Shown: positions 37,728 to 51,083, counted from the stretch's first letter. The stretch is DNA of 64,000 nt from Seriola aureovittata (GCF_021018895.1 NC_079387.1:4455083-4519082); one strand, 5' to 3'. Translations and numbers: made by a program. The notes: generated by a model from the letters alone, not told the origin.

Positions 37728-39840
37728 CTACACATTGCTTCCTGATCTTGTCATGTTGGTGTCTCGTTGACGCTGAATTGAGGAGATAGTTTCATATAGT
37801 TCATTTGTTGGCTGCTGAAGGCTCATGTAAGGCTCATCTGGGTCTTCTTGGTCCTAGAAAACAAATAATAATGCATCATGTCAGACTGCTGGTGTCAGGC
37901 ATTTCAGTGAAATCATCAGTGAATGATAACAGGCTGTTTGCCACTGAACTGGAATTTCATGTGTGTGTCTTCTACTGTTGAAAAGTTCATTTTGTCTCGC
38001 TTCACACAATAACATCAGTAAATCATGAACATATACAGTACATATGGATTGATAGTCTTCTGTATGTGTGGATACAAACATTAAACTAGCTACTTTCCCA
38101 GTTTAAAGGTGTAGAACAAAAGAATACATTACTCACCACACAGCCAGGAGTTTCATTTACAGATAATCCAGATGTGATCGACCATGAACGGACTCTTTAA
38201 ATAAGATGGGATAGAGTTAGTGAAACGCCAGATACGCACATGTGGATGCACAAAAAAAGTAAAGCTTATCTACGTCTTTTAGAAAACTTTAAAATAATAA
38301 TAAAAAATAATTGTCAGAAAAAGGAGCATAATGATGAATATTTGCATTAATAAATAGTTTTTCTTCATTTCATCTGCCAGTCCTCAACTATGAATAAGTT
38401 ATTATCCAAAATAAATTGATAAACAAACCTTTTGGTCTTGTGGATAAATCCCAGAATAACTCCAGTTATAATGATGACCACAGCTGCACCAGTCAAAGCA
38501 CATGGGATGAGGATTTCTGTTGAACTGCTGAGCTCCTCATCCTCTAAAGCACGTAGAAGAAAAAGACAATCTTCTGTCAGACGAATGACTAACATAATTT
38601 TGAATAACATAATTTTAAAGATCCGATATTTCATATCAGCAGAGCACTATCTCACATTCAGCTGCAGTAAAAAGTTTACCCAAATAAACTCTAAAACATT
38701 ACAACTCTACACTTTTTATTCTGTAAACTGAAACGGGTCCAACTTCATATGTACAGTAAGTGTAGACATAATGTTGCTTTTGATATTTGTCATTATTTAT
38801 TTTTTTTTTTTTTTGGAACTTTTTATTTAAACATTTTAAACATTTTTACAAAACATTTCCTGACATATGACCATAAAAATGGGGCACAGTAGAGTGAGCT
38901 GCTACCAAATACAAACTAATAGTTAAATAATGAATGAAATTAGTAAGTAAGTAATAAGAAAGTAATAAAAAAAAAAAATAAAAAAAATAAAAAAGGTGAT
39001 TCACTAAATAAAGTACATACATGTATAGAAATAATTACATAATTAAGTGAAAAACAAGTGGCACTCATACCTCCATCATCATCTTACCCAATCATGCATA
39101 CACATACCTGAAAACACCTGTGCACATATATGTGTAACCGGACTAGGCAAGGGGGTGCATAAAAATAACATTTTAAGGCAAGACATAGGCTAAAAAAGAC
39201 ATTTGTCATTATTTTAACGACGCAAAAGCATAATCAAAAAAGCATGAAAAGCAGTCATCTGCTTACCCTCCACAGTGATATTGAGATGGACAATATATGT
39301 TCCACCATGATATGAACATTGACAGGAGTAGTTCCCACTGTCCTCTGGTGTTAAACTGGTCAGGTGGAGTAATGCAGTCTCACTGCCGTTCTTAAGTGTG
39401 AACCTGGAGTCACAACTACTGTGAAAGCCCTCTCCATATTGATACAGTAGACGACACTGTTCTCCTCCGCTCCTCTCTGTCTTGATGGAACATACTATCA
39501 GTGTGATAGCTGTAGTATTGTTGCATAGTGGAGTGACATCTGGTTTGCTCCCCAGGGTTTTCTCAAGAGTCACTGCAATCAATCAATCAATCAATCAATT
39601 AATTAATCAATGAATAAGAATCAGTCAGTAAATTAGCAGTAGCACTTGCTGTCTTTAGGTATTTGGTTTAAACTAATGTGATTTAATGTTCACCAAAGAC
39701 AAAGATTATTCAATGACTCGCATCAATTTGACTTGATGAGAACTAAAAGGGATTTTCTCTACAGTACCTTCGCTGTCAAAACACACAGTTAGTGGCAGAA
39801 GCAGAACAAAGAACAGAGTCCATCCATCCATACTGGTCAT
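37728..39840 (-). CDS. Single-IgV receptor with canonical ITAM, gene I
   Basis: Five exons: signal 39768-39840, IgV 39267-39572, stalk/TM 38429-38543, tail 38137-38194 and 37728-37853. They total 678 nt (225 residues), all in phase. Signal MTSMDGWTLFFVLLLPLTVC. The V domain (25-126) is nearly identical to gene H, with the six-cysteine pattern and NYSCQC. The stalk EDEELSSST precedes an uncharged TM (LTGAAVVIIITGVILGF). The second tail exon reads DEPYMSLQQPTNELYETI, with Tyr193 and Tyr204: acidic residue, YxxL, seven residues, YxxI. This fits the ITAM consensus used by Syk/ZAP-70-coupled chains. With no charged TM residue for adaptor pairing, signalling would be through its own tail. An L1-type retroposon sits in the TM-V intron. 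Confidence 0.82.
38799..39200 (-). mobile_element. 5'-truncated L1-type retroposon with target duplication
   Basis: About 400 bp, ending on the minus strand with an AATAAA-like signal and a poly(A) run (poly(T) at about 38800-38815 on the plus strand). It is flanked by the 14-bp direct repeat ATTTGTCATTATTT at 38785-38798 and 39201-39214, the mark of target-primed insertion. Absent from the matching introns of H and J. Confidence 0.7.
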
Positions 39841-39971
39841 GAAGCAACTGCTGCTGGTAGTGCACAGTGTACTGCACTGATGGGACACACTCGTTTGCAC
39901 TGTTCTCTGGTTGCCTAAACCTCAAACTCTCAGCTCTCACTGACGTATGAGCTGATGTGAACTCTTCTAAA

Positions 39972-39980
39972 ACGGAAGTG
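39972..39980 (+). promoter_or_regulatory. Possible ETS-type site upstream of gene I
   Basis: Same ACGGAAGTG motif as upstream of gene H, about 132 bp before the start codon, conserved by duplication. Confidence 0.3.
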
Positions 39981-40496
39981 CTTCTACAGGCTTCTACTTT
40001 CTTATTAATACTCCCTAAAGGTACAACAGTCAGCAACCTTTTAATAACTTTAACCGTCTCGTTTGGTGAAGAGTTAACATTGGTCACAACATTATTAATG
40101 TCAAAAAGCTGCTCATGCATATGTTACATGTGCTTCAGGTCCAGTCACATGTTCTGGATTACAGCTGGAGCTGGATCCACTGAGATCCTGTATCAAGTAT
40201 TGCCTGCACAGGTCTTGCAATGTGTAAGTTCAGTGAGAGTGGAACATCACGTAGCATGCTAAAACAGAGATGTTTGATTTTGTGGTCATCACATATTGAC
40301 CAGCCTGAGCTTAAAGTGTAAATAGAGCTGCATGGTCTCTGCAGCTCGTCGCAATTTATGTCCCTCACACCACTGTTATAACTTGACACAACAAGAATAC
40401 ACAGCACACGATGCAAGTGACTTAACTTTGTTCAAATGTAGATTTCAGAAGTGATTAAAACTTGTCCCTGACCCAGGTCCTTCTCTTCATATAGCT

Positions 40497-40985
40497 TTAA
40501 AGGTCCCATGTTTTACACTTTCACTTTTCCTGTTTTATTTTAAGCGTTGATGCATAAGAAGATATATTTGTTGTTTTTAGAACCAAAAACCATCTCAGTG
40601 TAGTTTTACATCTCCTCTCTCAAGTTTCTCTCTGGAGCTCTGAGCCTCTCTTCTGATTGGCTGACTGTTTTCTGAGTGATCTAATAAAAATATAGTAGAT
40701 TTCAGGTAAACACTCAGAGAAACCAAATCCTGCAAAGTTGGATGGTGGGTCCAGGTGGGCGGAGCTTGGGGCATGGCTGAGGGCGGTAACAGCTTTGTTG
40801 TGACACCACAAAGTTCAGGAAGTCTTGACAGCTTGTTTAAGGCTCAGTTTTCTGAATACAGGCTGTGTGCATTTCTCTGTGGTCAGAGCGCTTTCATACT
40901 TTCACAGTATTAATATAGAACCTACACCTGCTTTATAAGCACAGAAGACATGGAAACCTCACTTTATACAATATGGAACCTTTAA
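40497..40985. mobile_element. TTAA-ended MITE, copy 2
   Basis: Same element at the same relative place between genes I and J. It was copied by the segmental duplication rather than inserted independently. Confidence 0.6.
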
Positions 40986-41215
40986 TCAAACATTCACATG
41001 ATGCATAATATTTATATTGACCTGACTTCAGGTTGAAATGTTTTCATAGTTTTTTCAACTTGAATCAGTGTCTCTTCCATCTATTTCTGATCATCCAAGT
41101 GGACAGTCACTACACATTGCTTCCTGATCTTGTCATGTTGGTGTCTCGTTGACGCTGAATTGAGGAGATAGTTTCATATAGTTCATCTGTTGGCTGCTGA
41201 AGGCTCATGTAAGGC

Positions 41216-42494
41216 TCATCTGGGTCTTCGACCATGATCGACTATGATCGACCATGAACGGTATCTTTAAATAAGATGGGATAGTTAATGAAACGCCAGA
41301 TACGCACATGTGCATGCACAAAAAAAGTAAAGCTCATCTACATCTTTTAGAAAACTTTAAAACAATAATAAAAAATAATTGTCAGAAAAAGGAGCATAAT
41401 CATGAATATTTGCATTAATAAATAGTTTTTTTCACTTTATCTGCCAGTCCTCAACTATGAATTATCAAAAAATAAATTGATAAACAAACCTTTTGGTCTT
41501 GTGGATAAATCCCAGAATAACTCCAGTTATAATGATGACCACAGCTGCACCAGTCAAAGCACATGGGATGAGGATTTCTGTTGAACTGCTGAGCTCCTCA
41601 TCCTCTAAAGCACGTAGAAGAAAAAGATTACTCAAAAAATGACTCTGGTCCTTGATTTATATATTAACATTATGACTTTTTTGTTTTAATAAAATTAATT
41701 CATGACATAATTTTAATGGTTTATATCTGCACATTATCTCACATGCAGCTATGATTATAGCATGTAATTAAACATTCACTATCTACTTTTTTTCATATGT
41801 ACATTAAGTGCAGACATCATGTTGCTATTGAAATTTGTCATAACTTTAACAATGCAGTGGAAAATTACCAATTTACACTGAGCCACTGCTTACCTTCCAC
41901 TGTGATGTTGATATGCAGCTGAAATGTTCCAGCAGTGTTTGCACACTCACAGGAGTAGTTCCCACTGTCCTCCGGTCTTAAACTGGTCAGGTGGAGAAAT
42001 GCAGTCTGATTCTCTGTCATAAGTGTGAACCTGGAGTCACAACTATTGTTAAAGTCATGTCCATATATATACGTTAGTTGACACTCTTCTCCTCTGCTCC
42101 TCTCTGTGGTGATCCTACATATTAACATTACGAGCTCATGCTGTGTATCATTGGCACATATTGGAGTGGCATCTGGTTCTCTGCCGATGGTTTTCACAAG
42201 CAGCCAATTCTCTGCAATCACATAATTGAAATAAAAAATCAATATCATATGAAATAGTCAATGAGTGTTTACTGATTTCTTGCCTATGTAAATGCCTGAT
42301 AAACTTTAACTGCATTGAATAAGTAAATTATACAAACATATTCTGTTACTCCTTTAAAACCAAAGACATAGTGAACAACAGAGAACAATGTGTTACATAA
42401 GTTATACATAAAGAAGTTTCTGTACAGTACCTTGGCTGTCAATATAAAAAATGAATGGCAGAAGCAGAAGAAAACACAGTTCCCATCTCCCCAT
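41216..42494 (-). CDS. Single-IgV receptor with truncated tail, gene J
   Basis: Exons: signal 42431-42494, IgV 41894-42211, stalk/TM 41490-41604, fused tail 41216-41264. They total 546 nt (181 residues). The signal MGRWELCFLLLLPFIFY and the V domain ([26 protein letters not shown]) resemble gene L more than I, while the stalk/TM exon is essentially that of gene I. Compared with gene I, a deletion of several hundred bases removed the intron between the tail exons and joined them. The frame then runs RYRSWSIIVDHGRRPR and stops just before the former ITAM, whose codons (EPYMSL..ELYETI) survive out of frame at 41165-41215. The receptor could still reach the surface, but without tyrosine motifs. 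It looks like a chimera of L-type ectodomain and I-type membrane part. Confidence 0.72.
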
Positions 42495-42530
42495 ACTGGT
42501 CAAGACATCTAAGCAAGAATATGGTTTATT

Positions 42531-42762
42531 CCTGAGGGTTTTTAAGAGTCACTGCAATCAATCAACATTTAATAAGTTAGCAGTAGCACCGTATTTAGGT
42601 GTTTGGTGTAAACTAATATGATTTAATATTCCCCAAAGACAAAGATTATTCAAGAATAATGACTTGCATCAATTTGACCTATGAACATTAAAACTGTACA
42701 GTACCTTTGCCGTTAAAACAAAGCAGAACAAAGAACGGACTCCATCCACCCACACTGGTCAT
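42531..42762 (-). pseudogene. Remnant receptor gene K: orphan signal exon
   Basis: The signal exon at 42705-42762 reads MTSVGGWSPFFVLLCFNGK with a GTACTG donor, like genes H and I but about 15 nt shorter in the hydrophobic core. At 42531-42552 lies the acceptor and first codons of a V exon (GAGTCA|CTGCAATCAATC as in H and I). The rest of the V exon and everything beyond are missing, cut off by the sequence that now precedes gene J. A truncated family member. Confidence 0.6.
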
Positions 42763-44411
42763 GAAGCAACGGCTGCTGGTAGTGCACAGTGTACTGCACT
42801 GACGGGACACACTACTTTGCACTTTTCTCTGGTTGCTTAAACCGCAAACCCCCACTCTCACAACATTTGAGCAGATGAGAACTGTTCTAAAAAGGAAGAG
42901 CTTCTACAGGCCTCTGCCTTCATATTAATACTATCAAAAAGTAAAATAGTGACAGTGTTTGAGCAGCTAATTCTTCGTTTATTTATTTTTTTTTATGAAT
43001 GACATAAGCAAACATATTTCTTGCATAACAATGAGCAGGATAAAGTAAATAGTGGGTTACACTCTTTTAAACTCACTGTTAGGAAAAGCAATGATAGCTA
43101 AATGTGATTCTACCAAACTTCAGAGGGGAGGAGGACAAACACTGACACAACCCTTTTGCTCCCTAAACCACAAAACGACCTAAAATACCTCATAGGTCTG
43201 TGAGCTTGTGCTAAACAGGAAGTGTTATATTTGACTACATCTACTTTGAAGTACTTTTAAGACCCCAGAGGCCAAAGGTTTAAGAGAGAGTAGACGGCAG
43301 AGAGACGACAGGAAACGCCAATGACAACTAACACACCACTCAAAGCTGATACAAGGATGTCTATGCATTGGTGGGTGTTAATACCACTGGTGGTTGCATA
43401 AGTGAGTCTGATGCAGGACACTTCAGTCTAAATATAAAAAAATAATTAATCTCCGAGCGTCACAAAATGCAATTATGATCGCCACCCTCATTCTTCCTGT
43501 CATGTAATTTGGATAGTTGGAGAAATCAGGACAACTCAGACAGATGAAGATAATCTGTGACAAGAAAAAATAAAAGCTCAAATGTGTTTTTTGCCTTAAC
43601 TTAGCTGTTTTGTTGGTTTGTGTCAAAGCATCAAGATTCAAAGACTTAAAATACTCATATTTCTTACTATGTGAAATGAGTCACACTCACAGCATGTATA
43701 ATAAAAAATGATAAAATACCCCACTGCTGGGTCTCTCTTTAAATCGATGTATGTGCCAGAGAGGTAAGAAGGCACCTGCAACATCATGGAGGCGGCTGAG
43801 AAAGCCTCATGGTAGACGTGTGTTAGTACAGGAAGTGACAGGTCAAACTGACAACTGACGTTCACGCTAAAACAAAACACCTTGAAACACGCCTGTGTAC
43901 ATCACTTATCATACATCCGAAAGCATTGCAGAGCTTGTGTATATTATTTGGATTCACATAGAAATCCTTATATGTCTCATGAAAATACATGAGATATTTG
44001 TTTTAAATATAATCTAAAACATATTTACATATCTGAATATTTTGGATTTGCAGGTACAAAACAGTGGGCATCAAAAGAACAAATGCAAATTTTGTTTTAA
44101 CTATTATTTTGTAATAATTAATATATTAAAATATATCATATTTTTAGGCAGTAAAATGCTCTCATGCCTTTAAGAATATTAAATTTACAAAAGGGAATTT
44201 AACATTTTAAAAGGACAAATGAGTGAGTGAAATAATGGCAAACTAAAATAGTTTCCTTATGGACGGCAGGCCCAGTTTCACTTGTTAATCAATAGAAAAA
44301 CATGCGTCACATAGCGGTAGGTATTGTATAATGGATGCTGTATAAAGGAATTCCGAAATCTGTGTCATCTCTGGCGAACACATCTGAATTATCAGCATCA
44401 GTTTTAGTGTA
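42763..44411. other. Spacer without a recognisable gene
   Basis: Between relic K and the last exon of gene L. A/T-rich; short minus-strand frames (43423-43880) show no Ig, TM or tail features of the family. Confidence 0.5.
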
Positions 44412-46386
44412 TCATGTGTTTCTGTACATCATGGCGACTGAGTAAAGTTCATTCTCTTTCTGGATGAAAGTGCTGTACGGTTCAATGTCTCCCGGCTCCT
44501 GCAGAAGAACACAAGAGTTAAAAAAAATGTTTCTGAGGTGAAATAACTGGCAGATGGAAAGTACAGTAGGTACCAGCATTTTGGTGTACAGTACCATGGT
44601 TGCGTGGCTGGTCATGGGTTCTAGTTGTCTTCTACTGGGTAAACAACAAACAAAAACATTTCATTACAAAAATTCTTTATTTGCTCCACCACCTCAAATT
44701 GTGTAGGAATAAAATTGTACTATATCATTATATAATAACATAGGATAGTTATTATAGAAATATGGTGCCCACAAAGACACTCCCATACAGTATATACAAA
44801 CACACTGTTATCTGAATAGTGCGTTCAGTTTGCTAGAAGCTAATACAAAGAACAGAATTACAGAGCCATCACTGGTTCTACAGCGCCACCATGTGAGGAC
44901 CACCCTGAAGAAGGTGAATGTTAACAAAACGGCAGGCCCAGATGGAGTGCCAGGTCGGGTGCTGAAAGCATGTGCAGACCAACTGGTAGAAGTGTTCACC
45001 AAGGTATTCAACAACTCCTTAGAACTGTCTGCTGTCCCATCCCATCATCCCAGTACCCAAAACAACATCTGTGAAGTGTCTGAATGACTATCGCCCAGTG
45101 GCCTTAACACCGATAGTGATGAAGTGCTTTGAGAAACTGGCGCTGTCCCACATGAGATACATAATCCCGCCTGACCTGGATAAGCATCAGTTTTTGCCTA
45201 TGAGTCAAACCGCTCCACAGAGGATGCGATAACCACCGCTCTTCACACTGCTCTGACACACCTCAAGGAGCCAAACAGTTATATGAGGATGCTATTTGTG
45301 GACTTTACCTCTGCATTTAACACGGTGTTGGGACTCAGTCATTCAATAGACCAAATGTTTCTTTGCTCCACTGGACAAAGGAATTCACACCCCACAGTTC
45401 CTCACGGTTCACACCTGGGGATGACCCTTCCCCCCCATGGACCCCACTGGCCAGCCAGTGTGGGCCAGCGTGTGACATGTGACCCCCTAAGGTGTCACAA
45501 ACAAAACCAGTCTTCTAGACCCCTTCTCGCTCTCTTCCCTTCTTGGCTTGCTCTGGAGAGCAGCTCCAGCCCTCCCCTCTCGGTTCTTCAAAGGGCAACA
45601 AGGCCCCAGCCCAGGTCAGCTCTGCTACCTGAGAAACTAGCTCTCTCGCCGGCCTGCAACCAGCAGCCTGCAAACACTCTTCTCCTCCACAACAGCGACC
45701 TGCTTCGGATTAACTGTGAGTGAATCAAATCCTCTTCAGAATCAGCGGCTACAACACAAGGCCAGCTGATTTTCCAAGCAACAGGAGTCGTAGCAGAGTT
45801 AGCATGGAACAGCTAACTCTGTGAGGAGAACAAAGGAGATACCAGCAAGCAACACAGCCAGACAGGACTTTATTCCACCAGGAAACCCCCCAAACTCACT
45901 GGATTTTACAAACCACTGGAAAGGACCTTTTTGCTTGTTCCAAGGATCGGGTAACGTTAACGGACTGGGCCTAACCTCTCCCAGCACAGCATAGCACAGC
46001 ACAGCATAGCTAATCAGCAGAAGCCTTAACTTGTTAATGTACTTGTTGATTGATGTCTTGTTGTTGTAATGTTTGCTTAGGTTGTGGTCAGTCATACAGT
46101 TAATCGAGTACTCGTATGTTCACACACATAGCAGTACGTCTCAGTCCTAGAACCTGCATGAAGCTAACCTTCCCCCTCTAACCTGGTACCTTTAGATTAC
46201 ATGAGCTAGGCTAACAAAGAAACTCACACCTCCCCTCTCACACACACTAGGTGGTCTCAGCGGCCATTTTAGTAGTTTCTTTGTTTACCGCCATCTTTGT
46301 AGTCTTCTTTGTTCAGGTCATGTGGTCACAGTGACCACTTTGAGTCGGCCATCTTGCCTTTGTCTGTGTCCCCACAGACACACACA

Positions 46387-46431
<45 letters not shown>

Positions 46432-49400
46432 GTATATGCTAGATTAGACATTGTACTTTACTCTGCTCCATTGTAAATAAATGCCTTTTAAGTATAACCA
46501 CTGGTGTCTTTAATGTTGCACAAGCGTGAATATTGCCAACCTCTACTCGGTAGAATTCCAATCCTTCAACTGTAACTTACTATTGATTTGGTAATTTGGT
46601 TATAGTTAGTAAGCTAATGGTTAATCAGAGTTCCAGATTAATGGTAATAAATTGAGACTAAAACCATATTGGCTATTTTGCCTATTAGTTTAGGCTGGTG
46701 CCCCGTGAACTTTAATTCATTTTAAAGATATTATTTAATATTAATATTTTTAATATTAATATTTCCTTAATTTGTGATAGCCAATAAATTGATAAACAAC
46801 CGAAATCTAACACATTTGGTGTCCAGCTCATGAGGTAGAGTACTGTTAACATAATGGTGCCGCCCGTGTGAGGCCGAGTACTAATGATTTCCAGTTACTA
46901 ATAGAGCTCAGACCCAACATAATGGTGCCCCGTGTGAGGCCGAGTACTGTTGGCAAATATTCATAATTGTGCAATATTAAATTCATAATTTGGCCAAAAC
47001 CGCAAAGGTTGAAAAATTTTTAGTCCACCACAGGAGTAAACGTCCAGGTGTACTTACAAACAAGTGCACTGTGGTGAGAATTGGTTTACTAATTTTACCT
47101 GAAGTAATATTAGACGTCCTCCAGTTATTAATAGCTAACACTTAAGCCTTAGTATCAAGAGCCTGCTATTGTTGCTAACAATTCCAGTTGAGTTTATTCT
47201 GTAGGAAATGTAAGAACCTCAGTTCAGCATTTGAATACCACGTGTTCAATGCTATCTAGTAAAGCTGTCAGAATTGCTGCTCCCTTTAACATTAAACACT
47301 GTGTGCCGACAGCCCTGTGTAACACAGAGAGCTTATACCTGGCTGTTACTGCCAAGCATTTCAGCCTGAGTAAGAAATAGAGCCTGAGATAGAGCCACAG
47401 CGTGCTACCAGCCCTGTGAAACCCAAGTTCTGCACCTAGCTGTTACTGCCTTGCATTACAGCCTGAGTCAACTTGAAGAGATAATCTTTGGACTGTTACT
47501 GCCTTGCATCTCAGTCATTGCTTTTTGAAACATTTCTTAAGCAGACAGTAAACCTGCACTTGCCTTTACTGTCCTTAATCTTTATGCCCACTAGTGTAGC
47601 TGCCCCTCCTCCACAGGAAGCTACCCCCCATAGTGTAGGCCACTGCATTGTTTAGTTAGGCTAGTGTACTACCAAACTACACTACAAGGTGTCTGCCAGC
47701 GCAACACCGCAGCCAACTATATTGCCTTCTTGTTTTGTGAAAAACTTGTTTAACCTCCCTCTTTCCCAGACACAACAATGGAGAACTCCTGTGTAGAGCA
47801 GTTTATTTCTTCCCTAGCACAGAGCCTGAAGCCTGGCTACCTAGAATTTATCAGCAAGTTAAATTCCAGTGAGTGCAGTAAAGAAATAGACTTGCTACTC
47901 AGTGACAAAGGTGATGCTCAGACTGCATCCAAAGGCCCATTGTTAAGATGTGTACTGTTGAACTTCCACAGGCAGACCAGCATTTCCCTTCAGAGCCAAG
48001 CAGCCCTAGAGGAGGAGGTAAAATCGCTTAGAGCTCAAAATGCTTTTCTCCTCCAGGAAGTTAAGGAAGCTAACAAGAAAGCCATGCGCTACTTAGGAGA
48101 CCTGCATGCAGCAGAGGTAGACCTCTGTTCACACAAGGAAGAATTGTTAAGGGTTAAATCAGAATGCTTTGCTCCACCACGATCGGTCAGTGCTTGTGAT
48201 TCTGGTTTCTCTGCTTCACAATCTTCCCTTAATGACAGGTTAACTCCGCCTCCACTCAGAGGATGGGACAAATTCCCAACTGACCCTAAGTCCTGGGAAA
48301 TGAAGTCAGCTCCTCAACCTCCACTGAGAGACAGAGGTTACACCCACCTGACTTCCCATCTTCCTGAAACTGACAATGAAGAGACAGGTAGTTTATCCGG
48401 TAGAGGATATTCATGTTCCCATCAGCCACTGATGCATAACAGTTTCACCTGTGCTCACCCCTCCAACAGAAGGACCAAAACTTTTCCGGACTGTTCAGCC
48501 TCCTCTCTGCACCTCCATGAGAGTGATGACCGCTGTTCAGCTCCTTCCTCTAGTCCAGCTAGCATAGTCTCGCCTTCATCAGTAGGGACCTCACAGTGCC
48601 CCCGCCTCGAAGCGCTTGAGTTATTAGCAAAGGACATTGAACATTTTGATCCAGACAGCTCTGATCAACATATTGAAAACTACTTTAGGGAGTTAGATCA
48701 CAACTTAATTGATTTGCCCCATGCAACCCAAAGGGAGAAAACTAAACTTGTGTGGAAGACCAGCTCAAAAGCAGTCCACAAGTTTATGCAATCACTGCCT
48801 CCCAGTGTCAGAGATGACTACAAAGAGCTCTGTCAAGCACTGACAGAAGAATTCTCTCCTGCTGCAGATGAGATAGAATCTTTGGTTGCAGCTTCTCAAA
48901 TCAAACACTCCCGCCATGAACATCCCAATGACTTTTACCAACGTTTGAGGCATGCATATTTTCAGGGTAGGAACACACCAGGCTTAGAGCAGAACTCCAC
49001 CTTCAAGTCTTTGTTCCTACGAAACCTCCATCCCTGTGTACGCACTCATGTTACACTGATGACGCATCAAGGTAAGCCCACCATGCAGGAAATAAAGAAA
49101 ATGACAAAAATGGCTTGGGAAACCATGGTCAATTCCAAGGCAAGGGGGAAAACAACTGAGCCTAGCAACTCAAACACCTTAGCGCCACACAGACATGTAA
49201 CCTCAAAAGATCACCCTCAGAACAGATCGAAGGGGGGTGATAAAAGGCCACATATGGGTGCTGAGCGTAACCGCCACGCCCACCAAGTGCGTAGAGATAG
49301 GCACTCCCACAACAGGAGCAGGAGACGGCCTTACGCAGAAATTCTGGCTCAGACACAGGACCAGTCAACACATGGATCAGACAATGACCACGTCATCTCT

Positions 49401-51038
49401 GACCATGTTAATTCAGACAGTGACAATGCCTCTGAATGTTCTTCCTTCAGCTACTCAAAGTGCTACAGCTTTGTGCCACAGGTTAAAGAAAACTTAAAGC
49501 ACCGGCGCTCCAGAGTTCGCCGCACTGAGTACTGACAGTAAGTAGGCTCAGGGTACCTTACACTCTTCCAGATGGACTCAATGGGTTTGTCAGCAGCAGC
49601 AGCAGCAAACTAAATTCTGAATCAAATCAGATACAAGTTTAGGACACTGCATATACATGGCACACTCACCCAGACACTCCAAATCTTGTCATTCTAGGTG
49701 CCACCCTCTATATCTCACCTTAACAAACTAACATCACTGACTTTCCTGTCCTCACTAACACCATGAGTAACTAGGAAACATGTTAGTTGTTTTACACTAT
49801 TCGATCATTGTGGTTATTATCTGAACTCTGCTTTGTAACCTGATTGTTCTTGCTTAGCCAAGATAGATAGTGCTGACAAATGCCCGGATGTTACCTGTTG
49901 AATGAAATGACAAATGTACTATACATTATGCTCTCAGGATGACACGTCAGGTGGCATCCTGACAACAAAGGGGGGACTGTTGGGACTCAGTCATTCAATA
50001 GACCAAATGTTTCTTTGCTCCACTGGACAAAGGAATTCACACCCCACAGTTCCTCACGGTTCACACCTGGGGATGACCCTTCCCCCCCATGGACCCCACT
50101 GGCCAGCCAGTGTGGGCCAGCGTGTGACATGTGACCCCCTAAGGTGTCACAAACAAAACCAGTCTTCTAGACCCCTTCTCGCTCTCTTCCCTTCTTGGCT
50201 TGCTCTGGAGAGCAGCTCCAGCCCTCCCCTCTCGGTTCTTCAAAGGGCAACAAGGCCCCAGCCCAGGTCAGCTCTGCTACCTGAGAAACTAGCTCTCTCG
50301 CCGGCCTGCAACCAGCAGCCTGCAAACACTCTTCTCCTCCACAACAGCGACCTGCTTCGGATTAACTGTGAGTGAATCAAATCCTCTTCAGAATCAGCGG
50401 CTACAACACAAGGCCAGCTGATTTTCCAAGCAACAGGAGTCGTAGCAGAGTTAGCATGGAACAGCTAACTCTGTGAGGAGAACAAAGGAGATACCAGCAA
50501 GCAACACAGCCAGACAGGACTTTATTCCACCAGGAAACCCCCCAAACTCACTGGATTTTACAAACCACTGGAAAGGACCTTTTTGCTTGTTCCAAGGATC
50601 GGGTAACGTTAACGGACTGGGCCTAACCTCTCCCAGCACAGCATAGCACAGCACAGCATAGCTAATCAGCAGAAGCCTTAACTTGTTAATGTACTTGTTG
50701 ATTGATGTCTTGTTGTTGTAATGTTTGCTTAGGTTGTGGTCAGTCATACAGTTAATCGAGTACTCGTATGTTCACACACATAGCAGTACGTCTCAGTCCT
50801 AGAACCTGCATGAAGCTAACCTTCCCCCTCTAACCTGGTACCTTTAGATTACATGAGCTAGGCTAACAAAGAAACTCACACCTCCCCTCTCACACACACT
50901 AGGTGGTCTCAGCGGCCATTTTAGTAGTTTCTTTGTTTACCGCCATCTTTGTAGTCTTCTTTGTTCAGGTCATGTGGTCACAGTGACCACTTTGAGTCGG
51001 CCATCTTGCCTTTGTCTGTGTCCCCACAGACACACACA

Positions 51039-51083
<45 letters not shown>

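Larger units (their letters stand above)
35890..38640. repeat. Tandem segmental duplication, copy 1 (partner 39256-41640)
   Basis: Gene H V and signal exons, the intergenic DNA and the tail/TM part of gene I match gene I V and signal exons, intergenic DNA and the tail/TM part of gene J. The offset is about 3366-3382 bp over most of the length. The partner lacks about 300 bp between its tail exons. Confidence 0.9.
39256..41640. repeat. Tandem segmental duplication, copy 2 (partner 35890-38640)
   Basis: Near-identical to 35890-38640, with scattered substitutions, small indels in an AATC tract, and the deletion that fused the tail exons of gene J. Confidence 0.9.

Noticed and set aside
37728..37853. 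Reading the tail tyrosines of gene I as two ITIMs
   Set aside because: The residues at -2 (Glu in both cases) do not fit the S/I/V/L-x-Y-x-x-L/I/V form, while spacing and acidic context fit an ITAM.
45283..45723. 146-residue plus-strand frame, and its sister at 49914-50375
   Set aside because: Crosses the LINE/LTR junction and runs through the LTR leader; no protein-family signal.
45799..46095. 98-residue frame present identically in both LTRs (also 50451-50747)
   Set aside because: Lies antisense within LTR DNA; identity reflects LTR duplication, not a gene.
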